Below the pieces are notes generated by a model. That model had not been told where the DNA came from. It did no database searches and saw only the letters and a list, made by a program, of their open reading frames with translations. A stretch of 64,000 nt of DNA from Mactromeris polynyma. Its lineage: Eukaryota > Mollusca > Bivalvia > Venerida > Mactridae. Shown piece after piece: positions 1 to 12,115 of this stretch. The position numbers and the translations under genes were made by a program. Position 1 is the stretch's first letter; every line of letters begins with the position of its first letter. The stretch is from NCBI GenBank assembly GCA_032209605.1, contig JASFXZ010000010.1, positions 15,335,385 to 15,399,384 of the forward strand, given 5' to 3'.

Positions 1-1072
1 AAACACAAACTCTAAATATGTATCAGTATCGGATTGACATCCGCTGGACAAAACAAAAACTCTGAATATGTATCAATATCGGATTGACATCGGCTGGACA
101 AAACAAAAACTCTGAATATGTATCAATATCAGATTGACATCCGCTGGACAAAACAAAAACTCTAAATATGTATCAATATCGGATTGGCATCGGCTGGACA
201 AAACACAAACTCTGAATATGTATCAATATCGGATTGACATCGGCTGGACAAAACACAAACTCTGAATATATATCAATATCGGATTGGCATCGGCTGGACA
301 AAACAAAAACTCTGAATATGTATCAATATCGGATTGGCATCGGCTGGACAAAAAAACAAAAACTCTGAATATGTATCAATATCGGATTGACATCGGCTGG
401 ACAAAACAAAAACTCTGAATATGTTTCAATATCGGATTGACATCGGCTGGACAAAACAAAAACTCTGAATATGTATCAATATCGGATTGACATCGGCTGG
501 ACAAAACACAAACTCTAAATATGTATCAATATCGGATTGACATCGGCTGGAAAAAACAAAAACTCTGAATATGTATCAATATCGGATTGACATCGGCTGG
601 ACAAAACAAAAACTCTGAATATGTATCAATATCGGATTGACAACGGCTGGACAAAACACAAACTCTGAATATGTATCAATATCGGATTGGCATCGGCTAG
701 ACAAAACACAAACTCTGAATATGTATCAATATCGGATTGGCATCGGCTGGACAAAACACTAACTCTGAATATGTATCAATATCGGATTGACATCGGCTGG
801 ACAAAACACAAATCCTGAATATGTATCAATATTTGATTGACATCGGCTGGACAAAACACAAACTCTAAATATGTATCAATATCGAATTGACATCGGCTGG
901 ACATTAAACACAAATCCTGAATATGTATCAATATTTGATTGACATTGGCTGGACAAAACAAAAACTCTGAATATGTATCAATATTTGATTGACATCGGCT
1001 GGACAAAACAAAAACTCTGAATATGTATCAATATTTGATTGACATCGGCTGGACAAAACAAAAACTCTGAAC
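1..1072. repeat. 50-bp minisatellite array, open at the left edge
   Basis: About 21 head-to-tail copies of a 50-bp unit, recognisable by 'ATATGTATCAATATCGGATT' followed by 'GACATCGGCTGGACAAAAC'. The first copy starts at base 1, so the array continues outside the window. Copies differ mainly by single substitutions; a subset near the right end (about 810-1050) has 'ATTTGATTGACAT' in place of 'ATCGGATTGACAT', which suggests local spread of a variant. The short reading frame on the minus strand is a by-product of the repetition and is not a gene. Confidence 0.97.
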
Positions 1073-2863
1073 ATGGCATACTGTTGCCAGTGAAGTCTCG
1101 TTGTTCGTGAGTCTCGCAGGTTTCAAATCGGAAAAATCACAGCTTCATGGCCTCTTGTCAAAATCTTAAATTAAATCAAAACTTGAAACTAGCGTAGATT
1201 CCAGGAATCCTATAGGTCGTGAAAAAACAACATGGCCAAAACTGCAATTAGATATTTAATGTATGTTTTTGATGTTATTGTAAGCATATTAACTGGAACG
1301 AAATATACACTAAAACGCATCTCTGATCTGGTTTTTTTCGGGGGACCATGCGCCCGTAACCTCCTTTTAATTTCACTTCTTTCTCCATTGTGTCCCCAGG
1401 GATACATCAGCGAAGTCTAATAACATATATACTTGATTATTTAATAATCTATTCGCAAATATCATGATATGTATTGACCAATTCCGTGCCTAAAACGATA
1501 AAAATTCCTATCTTGTACATGTATATTTATAATACTGCAAATAGAAATCCACTAATTTCATTGGTTAAAGGCTCGCGTATAGGATTCTATATACACAGCG
1601 CTGACAGGGTATATGACGTCAAAATTAAGTTCGATAAAGTCCATGAGATCAGACGCTTGAAAATAAAAATTAGAGTGCAAGCGCGCGCTTAACCATGTGT
1701 ATTGAGGTACCTTATGGGGTAATGCAATTAATTTTTAGGCAATATTACGTGTGAGTGAAATAAAAATATTTGATCTACAGCAAGTAATTCCCGATATATT
1801 TTAAAAGGAAAACGTTTTAATTACTGATATTATACATTACTAAAACACTCTAAACAATTTTATGAACCAAAAAACAGCAAAAATGCACAGATCTTATTCT
1901 ATGGCACACAGACAAGGTTATATTCCCCCATATACCCTGTCAAGAACCTGCATAACTAATAATATTCCTCACGACCACTGGGATGGGGCAAAATTCTCAC
2001 ATAGTAAATGCTTATTATTATGTATGCATGCCTCTGTTAGATCTTGGCTTCTAATTTAGTTGAGATAAAGGTTTTACATTAGGCTGACTGGGGGTAGGGT
2101 AAAGGAGGGACTGTCCCCTGGCTTTTTAAAATGTTGGTATGACTGAATTAGTGGCACCATACTTCTAACAAGATCATCTAGCGTAAATCTCATTAATGAG
2201 TACTCAAAATTTAGACCCCGAAATCCAACAGAGGCCATCATTTCAAACCCGTATTTAAAAACTTTCAGGATTCCTCCCTACCGCGTCTACCCCTACTCGG
2301 CACTTTTGCACTATATTACCCCCCTCCCCCCAGTCTGGAATTTCTGGAATCGAGTCTGTTACATGTAATCGAAAATTCTCCACTGCAGCGGCGTAGCCAC
2401 ATTGAGGCACACCGAGGCAGCTGCCTCAGTTAAAAATTTGCAGGACGCACTAGAGAAGTCCTAGAAAAGAATTTTTATCGGGCTGATTTATAATTAAACT
2501 TTTTTTCTCCGGGTTAAGTCTAAGGTCATTCTTCATTTAAATAACCTTGCTTGAAAACGAGTTCCTGATTTATTGACTGCATAAACACATTTGAAGGATG
2601 TATTTATTATGAAATGATCGATTTTGTCAAATTCGTAAATTTCTTGGCTTATCTGGCTTCATCTCTTCTTAAGGGTCATACTCAGTTTATTGAGCCTTCA
2701 GTCCGATATCGACCACAACTGACAAATATGTCGTAATCTGGTTTGGTAGATCTGTCTATCTTTAATTAATTTTTCTAAAGACAATTCATAGTAGGCCCTA
2801 GTTACGAAATCTTATTACATGTATTCAAATTTATGAATCGATTCTATTAATCGATATAGTTAT
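1073..2863. other. Intergenic DNA with no recognised gene
   Basis: AT-rich single-copy-looking sequence between the 50-bp array and the tRNA gene. Reading frames are short, lack splice-supported homology and do not resemble any family I know. At about 2385-2455 there is a short GC-richer stretch ('GGCGTAGCCACATTGAGGCA') that looks like a transposon fragment, but no partner end is visible. Confidence 0.5.
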
Positions 2864-2872
2864 AAAAAAAAA
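2864..2872 (-). terminator. RNA polymerase III terminator of tRNA-Tyr
   Basis: A run of nine A on the plus strand is T9 on the tRNA sense strand and begins two bases after the discriminator base. An oligo-T run in this position is the standard polymerase III stop signal. Confidence 0.9.
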
Positions 2873-2873
2873 C

Positions 2874-2960
2874 TCCCGCGAGCCGGATTTGAACCAGCGA
2901 CCTAAGGATGACAGTTATATCCACTACAGTCCTCCGCTCTACCAACTGAGCTATCACGGG
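2874..2960 (-). tRNA. tRNA-Tyr (GTA) with 14-nt intron
   Basis: On the minus strand the sequence folds as a full cloverleaf: acceptor CCCGUGA pairs with UCGCGGG, the D arm is GCUC/GAGC, the anticodon stem is GAGGA/UCCUU, the T arm is GCUGG/CCGGC, and the discriminator is A. The anticodon GTA (plus-strand bases 2925-2927) is followed by G37 and then a 14-nt intron (2910-2923), the position of the intron in eukaryotic tRNA-Tyr genes. The mature length is 73 nt, as expected. Internal promoter boxes are intact: A box TAGCTCAGTTGG (2942-2953) and B box GGTTCAAATCC (2885-2895). A T9 terminator follows directly. All parts needed for a working gene are present. Confidence 0.97.
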
Positions 2961-3069
2961 AACTGTCGTTATTTAGTATTAACATCGTAGTTATATATTT
3001 CATTTCATTGGGTGTCCACTAACGCTAGATGGCGACACATTACTTCCGGTTAAGTACTGAAACAGCAAA
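2961..3069. promoter_or_regulatory. Compact divergent promoter between tRNA-Tyr and ARPC4
   Basis: Only 109 bp separate the 5' end of the minus-strand tRNA-Tyr from the plus-strand ARPC4 start codon, so the ARPC4 core promoter and 5'UTR must lie here or overlap the tRNA. Visible motifs: GATGGCG (3028-3034), the core of a YY1-type site, and CTTCCGGT (3043-3050), an ETS-type site. Both are common near transcription starts of housekeeping genes. No TATA box is seen at a suitable distance. The role of these motifs is inferred from their sequence and position. Confidence 0.6.
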
Positions 3070-3072
3070 ATG
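3070..3072 (+). CDS. ARPC4: ARPC4 coding exon 1 (ATG only)
   Basis: The ATG is followed directly by the donor GTGGGT. Exon 2 starts in phase 0, so the coding part of exon 1 is a single codon. Confidence 0.85.
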
Positions 3073-6000
3073 GTGGGTGTTGAACACTTTATTTCTTTTT
3101 TCGATACATTTTATAACTTGTTTGTTATATTGAAGATGCAAATTTCAATGTGCGAAATTCAATTTGATTATAAATTTGATGTACAACTCATCGAACGAGC
3201 TTGTTACCAAAGGGTTTCGCCGTATTAGAACCCTTATTACTATTAGAACTGATATATGCGGAAGTGTTTATCCGACCACTGTTTTTGTTCGCGTTGTGTC
3301 AATACAAATGATTGATTGCCGTCATTTTTGTCACGATTAACAATTTGTTAGCAATTTTGATGATAATGTGCGTTAAGAGATGACGTCTTGGGATAGCATA
3401 CACATCAAAGGACTGTTATGTTTCTCAACAATCAATGTGTCATGTCTGATTGACTCGATGAGTCAACTTTTCCCAGTTTGTCGTAGTCTTGCTAATTTAT
3501 ATCTTTCTCTTTCATTGATTAGGTTATTATTATTTTTTAATCTCCACTACATAACATTAATAGGCCATTTGGGTACCTCAATGCAGGCAGGGTATGGGGG
3601 TCCTGCTTAATTATGATCATTTATGGCCAATATGGGTGGCACGATTTACCCAAATATACACAAATACAGTTAGATTTACCCAAATACGGGCATTTTATGT
3701 GGAAATATATATATATTTTATTCAGGAAAAGTAGCTGGGTCATGTCATTTAAGTTACTGGGTAATTTTACCAGCTCCTGGCTCTTATTGAAATTATTGAC
3801 ACCATGTGTCTCAATTAAATTTCTATCGTATTTTTCAGTCTGCGACATTGAAGCCATACCTGACTGCTATCAGGCACACTCTGGAGGCAGCAATGTGCCT
3901 GGAGAATTTCAACTCACAGAATGTTGAAAGACACAATAAACCAGAAGTGGAAGTGAAGTAAGTATGAGTAATTGTTTAGGATGCATACATAATCATACAT
4001 AGCGAGAAAGCGGGAGTTTGAGACTCAAGCAGGAGATTTTTCTGTGGCTGAAATTTAGTCACTAAGTCTATAACTATATTATGATAAAGCTGTTTAATAA
4101 AAGCAATATTCTGGGAATTAACTCTTGTTCTGGGTGATATCCCTATAAAAAAGTCGTCAAGCCTGAATACAATTGATCAGTATCGCAAAGCGCTTAATTC
4201 CATGGTTGAGAGCGTCTATGTAACCTTGTAAACGTGGTTTGTACATTTTTCAGACTGGTATCCCGATTTTACCATTTCTTGCTATCAGTTTGACACATAA
4301 TTTCAGTGAACCAGTCGGGAATGAACTAAAAAATGAAAATCGGGAGATAGCGGTTCCCAGCCGGGAGATCGTGAGTTGACTGTCAAATCTGGGAGTGTTC
4401 ACATTTATGAGGATGTATCTGTGTTTTTTTTTGTTTAGTCAGAATGTCCATGCATTGTACAGAGTTTCCACTAGATAGTAGGTGCTGAATCTCAAGGGTC
4501 ATTATAGTAATTATTGACTGTATGTTACCATACGAATATGCCGAAATAACGATTGATTAGAGTCAATGCGAATGACCGTCAGACATGTCCGGTATATTTT
4601 CATTTTGACCGATGGAATTTCTGTTTTTGTCGGACAAATTGTCCTTTGAAAAATTTCAGTCAGCACCGTTTATTTTCGGAAAATGGCTGAAGAAAAATCA
4701 AATAGTCGAAAAGCTGTCCCGTCGAAAAGTATGAATTTCTAAATTTACCGTTGGCGAATGTTTAATTCCACTCAATTTTGATGATAAATGCTGTTAAAAG
4801 CGGCTGAGACCGGTTTTCAATGTCTGTGATAAGTTAACTATGCAATCTCTTTCGTTTTCGTGTCTAGTATACGATAAAATCCGTACTGTACGGTCCGTAA
4901 TGCCGCCCGCTCCGAATTTTACGAGGAATGTAAATTATTATGATAAATTCAGATAACTATTATTATGTACAGCTGAGTGTTTTAAAAATATATTGCTTCT
5001 TGCACGTGACTGTGACTTGTGTTTGGGAGTATACTTTGTCTTCTTTTTCTTATCAATTTGATTAATGAATACTTGATAATGAGATGTATTGTTTAAACTT
5101 TAATAAAAAGAATAAAATAAACAAGAAATAAAATAACTTCTACAGTGAATCATCCTACAAGCTGTATTAGAAATGATTTGTAGACTAAAGCAATTACAAA
5201 GAAACACTAAACAAAGTCATTTGCCATGGAATATTAGGAGGGGTTGAGACGACAAACTGCACTACCTATTTGTCGATTGCGCGCTGTAATATAGCCTGCA
5301 AATTACTGAAACCGACCAGTTCCAAAATTGGCTTAAGAAAAAAAAAGCCAGTGCTAGCCTTGGATACTAATGCGTTGTATTTAAAAAGTTAAGACCCCCC
5401 TAATACCAAATCCTGGAGCCGACCATAGTATATACACATGTATGACCTTTTATGACCAGGAAGAAAAGTTATTTCATCATATTTGGTGGAAAACATGTAC
5501 TAAGGACAATATATTGACTTGACGGTTAACTTAATAGTTTCCTTTATTGTCACAGTTATTTACGGTTTCAGCATTATTCTGAATCTTGAAACATTTAAAA
5601 TGTCATGCATGTTAATGCATTGTTTGCATATTAAATTTTACACTGCTTCACATTTGCTGTGGAAGTATTGGGATAATTTCCTTGTCAAGTAATTTTTTGA
5701 AATAAGAATGTAGGAAGTTTAGAAAAATGTTTTGTTTGATTATATAACTGCAAGGTATAACCAGTTACTTCCTGTTGAATGAATACCATAACTACTGTTT
5801 TGAGGTTTTTACCGTCTACACCATGGTTTACAGTAATCGCTCAATCTCATGTTTGTTCATGAAGTACTTGAAATGCCTGTACTACACATGTTGACGACAA
5901 CATCAATTGTACATGATCAGGACTCCCATCCCCGTTACTGGGGCCTAGTATCAGCCCCTTTTCCCCAACAATATAGTATCTCTTTTCCACTATTCAAATT

Positions 6001-9000
6001 CAGTTTTCCCCCTAGAAGTCCCCCCAAAAAAGAAAAAAGGAAACAAGAGTTAGAGTAGATTTTAATTGTTTTGGTGTTAAATGAAACTGGAAAAATATAA
6101 GGGTTAGAAAAAGTAAAAACCTGCAAATGGCTCTTTTGGTCACTAATACTGGTTTTGTCGTGGAAGAGCTTATCTGCTTGTGTATTTATATGAAAATGGA
6201 GTAGTTTTGCTTTCACTCCTATAATATAACCTCTGTTTTTTGGAGGTGGTTGTGGGAAACGATTATTATAACACTTGTGTTGTCTGCTTACAGGAGCAGC
6301 AAGGAACTTCTATTGACACCTGTAGTAATAAGCAGAAATGAAAAAGAAAAAGTTTTAATAGAAGGTTCTATTAACTCATTACGCATTAGTATAGCAGTAA
6401 AACAGGTAAGTGGGTTTGACAAGATTATGAAAATGTTTGTTGGCATAATATCCCGGCCAAGTTCGATAACCAGCCACATCCCCCCAGGCACTTCTGAATT
6501 ATGGCCTTTGAATTATCCAAAATTGGCAAAATTAGCCTTGTCCGCTCTCTAAGTCAAACAGTTTTCATCCGATCTTTACCAAACTTGGTGAAAATGTTTG
6601 AGAGCATAATGTCTCGGCCAAGTTCGATAACCAGCCACATTCCCCCAGGCACTTCTGAATTATGCAAAATTAGCCTTGTCCACTCTCTAAGTCAAACAGT
6701 TTTCATCCGATCTTTACCAAACTTGGTGAAAATGTTTGTGAGCATAATGTCTCAGCCAAGTTTGATAACCAGGCACTTCCCCCAGGCACTTCTGAATTAT
6801 GGCCCTTGAATTATGCAAAATTGGAATAATTAGCCTTGTCCGCTCTTTAAGTCGAACAGTTTTCATCCGATCATTACCAAACTTAGTGAAAATGTTTGTG
6901 GGCATAATATCTCGGCCAAGTTTGATAACCAGCCATATTGCTCAAGTCACTCGGGAGAAATCACCCTTTGATTTTAGAAATTACCTTAAATTTGTTTTGT
7001 TTTAACTCTGACTTATGACGGGCGTATTTTTGACAGTTTGCCACTCTTGTTACCTTTTGTATTGTTTTATTCAATTAAGATCAGATATTTGCGTCACTCG
7101 TGTTTTTGCTTCTTAAATTGTTAATTTCTGCACATTTAAAACGGGGAAGTGTGATGGATAGAATTTACTTTGTTGTTTAATTCTTTGAATATAACTTAAT
7201 GGAAGCATTTTGAGTGTTATATTGTTTTATCCAAATTGAAATTTGAGATTATGTAACATGTATTTGTAGACAATTGTATTTAAAATTCCCCTACTTGTTA
7301 CAACACTAGTCCAAATTAAAACCTGTCTCGGACAAGTCAGTTGATAATTTACTAGCAAAATTTTTAATATTATATAAAATCATACCTTAATGCCTGGTTA
7401 CCGATCCAAATAAATTACTGATCTAAGGGATTGGTAACATATAATTAGAGTTGGACCTTGTTTATTCTACAACCTTCTATCCGAAAACTTGGTATCATCA
7501 AAATTAAATATCAGGTCCCAATGTATCTTAGGATCGTAGAATTCAAATGGGCTATTTGAAACCATGTATTTTCGGAGGCGATGAATTCGAATGAACGAGG
7601 TCCGAATGTATAAAGAACAGATTTTATTGTCATGAAATCTTCAGGTTTGCTGTTTACTTCAAGTATTGGAACTATGTATATATGCAGTACTTTTATTTAA
7701 CTTACTATGTATTTGATTGCAGAGTGATGAAATAGAAAAGATATTATGTCACAAATTCATGCGATTTATGATGATGAGAGCCGAAAATTTTATAGTCCTG
7801 AGAAGAAAACCTGTAGAGGTATGTTTAAGTTGCCCTAAATTTCATCTTTAGACTGGTAGCCTTGTAAAGTTTGTTCATTCCCTTTCCATGTGAAACATTG
7901 GTGTTAAAGTGACATAGCTAGGGGTTCCATTTTACCCTGGAGTTGACCCTTTGACCCCTGCATTTTCCAAAAGGCCACATTTTAACCCTTGGGATTCTGA
8001 ATGAAGGGTAAATTTTTCTCTAAATTGTAGGTGTTTTGGCTATTATGGTAAAATACGGTAAAAAATGACCTGCACCTAGTGGAACCCTGATATCATAATT
8101 TCAAATTAATGACATTCTTACCAAGGAATATATTTTATTTTGATGAATCTTATATAATTTGTAAAACTGAAGACATGTTAATCCTAACTTTCTTGGAAGA
8201 ATCCTTACTGTCACTGAAGAATTCTTGGCAAATGTCATGTTGCTTTAAGACAAAAAAGCTGTATCATGGTCATTCTTTACCAAAATGATCTAAATTTGTT
8301 TTCAAGTTATGGAATTTGTTTTTTGAATGTAATAGAAGGTCTGGCATTCCATATAAAAGATTCAGCTTGATTTTATTTCATGAATAATATATAAGGGCTG
8401 TCATTGATACAATCGAGATGGATATATTGACAATTTTTTTATGTCAAATGATATTCGATACCCAATTACTAATATCAATATTATGGCGGAATATATAGAG
8501 AATAATAGGTTAGTGCCGAGGGATGAGAAAGTTTTATCAGACAAGGCGGAAGAATTTATCGGGTGAGCAGAAGGTGAATATAAGTGTGGTTAGCACCTTA
8601 CGCCGAGAGAAATAGTTCCCATGAGTCTGACTCATTTTCAGTGGCAATATGAAATTATCAGCGTTTGCGAACATCTGATGAGCATTAATCAATAACAGAT
8701 CTAAGAATTTGCAACAATTTAGTAAGAGTCAACAAATCAACATTACAATTAGTTCATACACAATTTCCCACGGTGTGTTTACAAATGATGAGAAATGTCA
8801 AGCGCCACAGAACACGTGAAAAAAGAAGTGATATTTACATCTATTTCATTTAAAACTGCACTAGAAAACAAGGAATTAATCTGTGGATTCAGTCTATCAG
8901 TGTCATTTACGATTGCCAAGGAATTTTCGGCACAAATGGATGAAACAGGGCTGGGATTCTAATATTGAGAAGATGGGTGGGGTATGTACTGCTATTGCTA

Positions 9001-12000
9001 CTGATCAATACGTTATTTTTGCAAGAAACTCGACCGCACTATCATCCCTGATGAGTTCAAACGCAGATGGACTTTCCAACATAATGTTGTTCCAATGGTG
9101 TAATCAGCCGAGAAATTGTTTGACTCAGTAAGCACTTACATTCGGGACAAAATGCAGGCCGTGTTTGTCTAATAACGGATAAGATTAAGCACTCAGGGGT
9201 GAGAATTTTCCGCGGAATTCCAGGATTTTTTGGTCTCCCAGGCCGTTTTTGAGATCGATGTAAATCCGAGGAGAAATTTTGATGGGGGGGGGTAGGGTCA
9301 ATGCTGTTCATAACGCACTCATTATTAGAAAGCAATATTATATTTTGAACAATCACGCCCGATCATGTTTTGAGAAAAATCGATGTGAATTATCGTCCGC
9401 CATTTAGTTGTTAGGCTAAAACATCACCGAATAGGTGCCGAAAGCGTTGCCGAATTGGTTCCGGAAAACGTCCGAACGGCTTTTAGTCTGTACCAACAGT
9501 CGCGCTAGAGTTACAGTTCTTGTCAGTGAATCAAAATGGCAGAAGTTAACGATAGAGACATCGCGAAAAAAAATTAACCTGACAACACCGCCTACGGTTA
9601 AATCTGAAGTTCGGATGCATTTTGGACATCCAGTATACGAGTTTAATGTCGGCAAATTACTGAAAAATCTGAAACTATAGGTAAATTATGCTACACTAAA
9701 TTAACCCATTCTCGAAACGCGTCGATTATAAAGTCACACTTAAAATTAAATTGTCGCCATCCGTCTGCTTCGGGGGGCGGTTCTAGGTCTGCTCTGTTAA
9801 AAATGTGTTTGTTCACTACAAATGTATAGACACAAAACAGTAAAGTACATGGGCATAAAACGAACATTAACACCAAGACTTGCTAAACATATTTCAAACT
9901 TAATGCAAGCCCTGCACCAAATTTGATATAGGCCTACACTATGGGAGCCAAAATTACTTTCATTGAAAGACTAAAATCTCCTGGTTAAAACCAGTGCTGA
10001 TACCCGCCTTGTCATCACAGAAGACTCGGAGGAGATTAAAAAAATATTCTGAAATTCCTTTAATTACTGATGGTCGGTAATGCAAGTAGTAATAAGTGGT
10101 CAAATGCTACATACAAATGAACCACACTTTGACAATGGAAGAACTTAGGAAATATCATCTTCACATAACTTGTCAATGAGTTGACTTTTTGGTGAGAAAT
10201 TAAGCCTATAGTATTTTTGTTGCTACAGATATGATTAAATGCAATCTTAGGCCACTAAAATGCTTCAAACCAAGGAGCTTCAGGGGGCTTTGCCCCCTGT
10301 GACCCCCACCAAAGCGCTGCCCTGGACCCGCCGCATAAAGTTCAGGGATTTTTGCTTGAGAGCATTCTCACCCCTGAGCACTGTTTGAATGAAAACAGAG
10401 TAATTTTGGGGAAAAGAGTAATTTTGGGGAAATGAACATATTATTGTATGCATTATACAAATAAGATGATAAGTGTGATAGTATTCAATTGAAAAATCCA
10501 TTGTTTTAGCACGGGAGAACGGGTACTGTGAAGTTAAAAGTATGGATTAATTACTTAAATGGTATCATAAGAATACAAGTTGAACATTAAAATATGTAGG
10601 GCATACACACATAAACATACAGAAAAATGGGAGTTAATTGTCTATTAAAGGAATTAAAAAATATAGTTGATACATTGTCGATATACGTCCTTCGATATAC
10701 GTCCTTCGATATACATGTATTAAAATTGTCAATATGCAAAACTCTGAATCTATACCATGTATACTTTTGACTTATAAATGTGAAGGATGGCAGTAAATTT
10801 GGTAATTTAGAATATCATATTCTTACAAACCTGCGTAGATTACTATTTACTTTAGATAGTCTAATATTTGATGAATGTTGTGAAATCAGTTCTGTGTGAA
10901 TGTCAAATTCCAGTCATGTCTAAATATTTGTACATTTTGTTTCAGTGTGAATGAAAGAGTGTAATTACTGTATAATAATGAAGTGTTTCCTGTACATGTA
11001 GTTAGCTATTGCAGGGCCTCCCCTGGCTTTTTAATACATGTAGCCACGACTTTAGCCAATTGAAAAAAGTTGGAGCCACTTCTGAGCCACTTTGAGCCAC
11101 CAGAGCCATAACCGTTCATTTATGATATAAAGAGGTCAATTAAGACAGAAATGTAAATATAATGTAAAACAACACTTTTATTTCATTCATGACATTAAAA
11201 CAATACATATCAATTTCAAATTCAATTTCTGTTAACAATCAGCAAATGTCCAGTTTATTCTCCACCAAGGAATTCTCTCGACATACTTGTATATACAATC
11301 TGGCAACATCAGCAGCATCCTTGTCGTCTGAAAATATACCGTACACGATACATTACTTTTGTTACCACATTCTATTTTATCATAAACAACAAAAATGGTT
11401 ACATGATGCCGCCCATGTGAAAAGCATGCATATAATGCTATTTTAAAATAATGTTATCAAAAATAGTTATCAAACTTACAATTTTGTAAATTTCAATAAA
11501 CATAACTTTAGTTTTGCTTTTGACAGCTGAATGATGAACAATAAATCACATCTATTACAGAAACACAGAACAAAAAAATGAAGCAATTCAATTATCATAA
11601 ACTGAAATATTATAAATAATTACCCTTGATGTTGTGGAATGTTTCTTAACTGAATCTTTCTTCAATGCATGGCAGCCAGAAACGAATTTTATCTTCCCTT
11701 ATTCATGACACATGTCGATTGTTATAGCCGTTCACTAATCATTTATGTGTATTACACTAGGATAAATCACGGCCGATTAATTTTCAACACCCCAAGATCA
11801 TTTGCCAAACAAAGCAATCGAAGTTATTATATCACTTACCTTCGGACTAGTGTCGTTCTGATAATCAACAACATTGTCACCTAACAATCGGTTATAGTCT
11901 CATTTTGTACGTTATATTTTCAGGGTTATGATATCAGCTTCCTCATCACCAATTTCCACACAGAGCAAATGTTCAAGCATAAGCTAGTAGATTTCATCAT

Positions 12001-12100
12001 TCATTTTATGGAAGAAATTGATAAAGAAATCAATGAAATGAAACTTGCTGTCAATTCCAGAGCGCGTCTAAGTGCAGAAGAATTCTTAAAAAGATTTTAG
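3070..12100 (+). CDS. ARPC4: ARPC4, actin-related protein 2/3 complex subunit 4 (five coding exons)
   Basis: Coding exons: 3070-3072, 3839-3957, 6294-6405, 7723-7818, 11924-12100. Spliced together they encode 168 residues without frameshift or internal stop, the same length as vertebrate ARPC4. Recognisable blocks are [76 protein letters not shown] and [14 protein letters not shown]4 forms the structural core of the seven-subunit Arp2/3 complex with ARPC2 and helps it bind the mother filament when branched actin is nucleated; it acts in the cytoplasm at the cell cortex. Every intron is GT-AG. Exon 1 supplies only the ATG, which is joined in phase 0 to exon 2 (TCT, Ser2); this start fits because no other codon extends the frame. 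A probable intron follows the stop in the 3'UTR. The gene shares its promoter region with tRNA-Tyr. Confidence 0.97.
3073..3838 (+). other. ARPC4: ARPC4 intron 1
   Basis: A 766-bp AT-rich intron. It contains two overlapping short reading frames with no recognised homology, and I see no repeat copy or other gene in it. Confidence 0.7.
3839..3957 (+). CDS. ARPC4: ARPC4 coding exon 2 (residues 2-40 and part of 41)
   Basis: Acceptor TTTTTCAG, donor GTAAGT. It encodes SATLKPYL through the [18 protein letters not shown] block and ends two bases into a split Lys41 codon. Confidence 0.96.
4005..4385 (+). mobile_element. Dispersed 'GGGAGATT' repeat, copy 1 (ARPC4 intron 2)
   Basis: This stretch matches 20610-21090 in the same orientation. 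Shared blocks include 'GAGACTCAA', 'GAGATTTTT', 'GTGGCTGAAATTT', 'TTCCATGGTTGAGAGCGTCT' (here) and 'GAACCAGTCGGGAATGAACT'. Both copies end near AAAATCGGGAGAT. No coding region or clear terminal inverted repeat is visible, so the class is unknown. Confidence 0.75.
4386..6293 (+). other. ARPC4: ARPC4 intron 2, remainder
   Basis: AT-rich intron sequence with no supported gene. At 5930-6030 there is a 'CCCCTTTTCCCC'-type stretch resembling 30190-30300 and 18530-18720, probably a decayed dispersed repeat. Confidence 0.5.
6294..6405 (+). CDS. ARPC4: ARPC4 coding exon 3 (residues 41-78)
   Basis: Acceptor CTTACAG, donor GTAAGT. It completes Lys41 and encodes [20 protein letters not shown] and the following [16 protein letters not shown], ending in phase 0. 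Confidence 0.97.
6410..6960. repeat. Four tandem units of a dispersed repeat (about 140-160 bp each)
   Basis: The motif 'CCAAGTTYGATAACC' recurs at about 6457, 6618, 6756 and 6916, each time within a longer unit containing 'CAGGCACTTCTGAATTATGG', 'TTAGCCTTGTCC' and 'CAGTTTTCATCCGAT'. A further copy in the opposite orientation is at about 21853-22045. The repeat starts 5 bp after ARPC4 exon 3. The plus-strand reading frames here come from the repeat and are not genes. Confidence 0.85.
7449..7608. mobile_element. Short TIR element (MITE), 'GGACCTTGTT' family, copy 1
   Basis: About 160 bp with inverted ends: GGACCTTGTTTATTC on the left and GAATGAACGAGGTCC on the right. Internal sequence 'ACAACCTTCTATCC' and 'AAATGGGCTATTTGAAAC' is shared with the copy split between 21279-21358 and 26996-27091, and the family recurs at 63525-63650. 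It is non-coding and probably moved by a transposase supplied elsewhere. Confidence 0.8.
7723..7818 (+). CDS. ARPC4: ARPC4 coding exon 4 (residues 79-110)
   Basis: Acceptor GATTGCAG, donor GTATGT. It encodes [20 protein letters not shown] and [12 protein letters not shown], exactly 32 codons in phase 0. 'ENFIVLRR' differs slightly from the vertebrate form. Confidence 0.97.
7819..11923 (+). other. ARPC4: ARPC4 intron 4, about 4.1 kb, contents
   Basis: The largest ARPC4 intron. It contains a possible BED-finger-like remnant (9535-9680), a GC-rich 'CAGGGGGCTTTGCCCCCTG' hairpin with flanks (about 10263-10385) typical of DNA-transposon interiors, a short 15-bp direct repeat 'CGATATACGTCCTT' (10677-10714), and a stretch of repeated 'GAGCCAC' (11040-11110). 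No further exon is needed for ARPC4 and no other gene is supported. Confidence 0.55.
9535..9680 (+). pseudogene. Possible decayed BED-finger/hAT-type coding remnant
   Basis: One plus-strand frame contains '[18 protein letters not shown]', which resembles the start of a BED zinc finger (the S-x-V-W-x-H-F-G-F pattern of hAT transposases and ZBED proteins). The conserved Trp is replaced and the later Cys/His ligands are absent before the stop. It is either a dead fragment or a chance match; nothing around it completes a gene. Confidence 0.2.
11924..12100 (+). CDS. ARPC4: ARPC4 coding exon 5 (residues 111-168 and stop)
   Basis: Acceptor TATTTTCAG. It encodes [20 protein letters not shown] through AEEFLKRF and then TAG. 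Vertebrate ARPC4 ends in a very similar FLKNF. Confidence 0.97.
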   Translation, partial: GYDISFLITNFHTEQMFKHKLVDFIIHFMEEIDKEINEMKLAVNSRARLSAEEFLKRF

Positions 12101-12115
12101 CATGTAATTTTTAGG

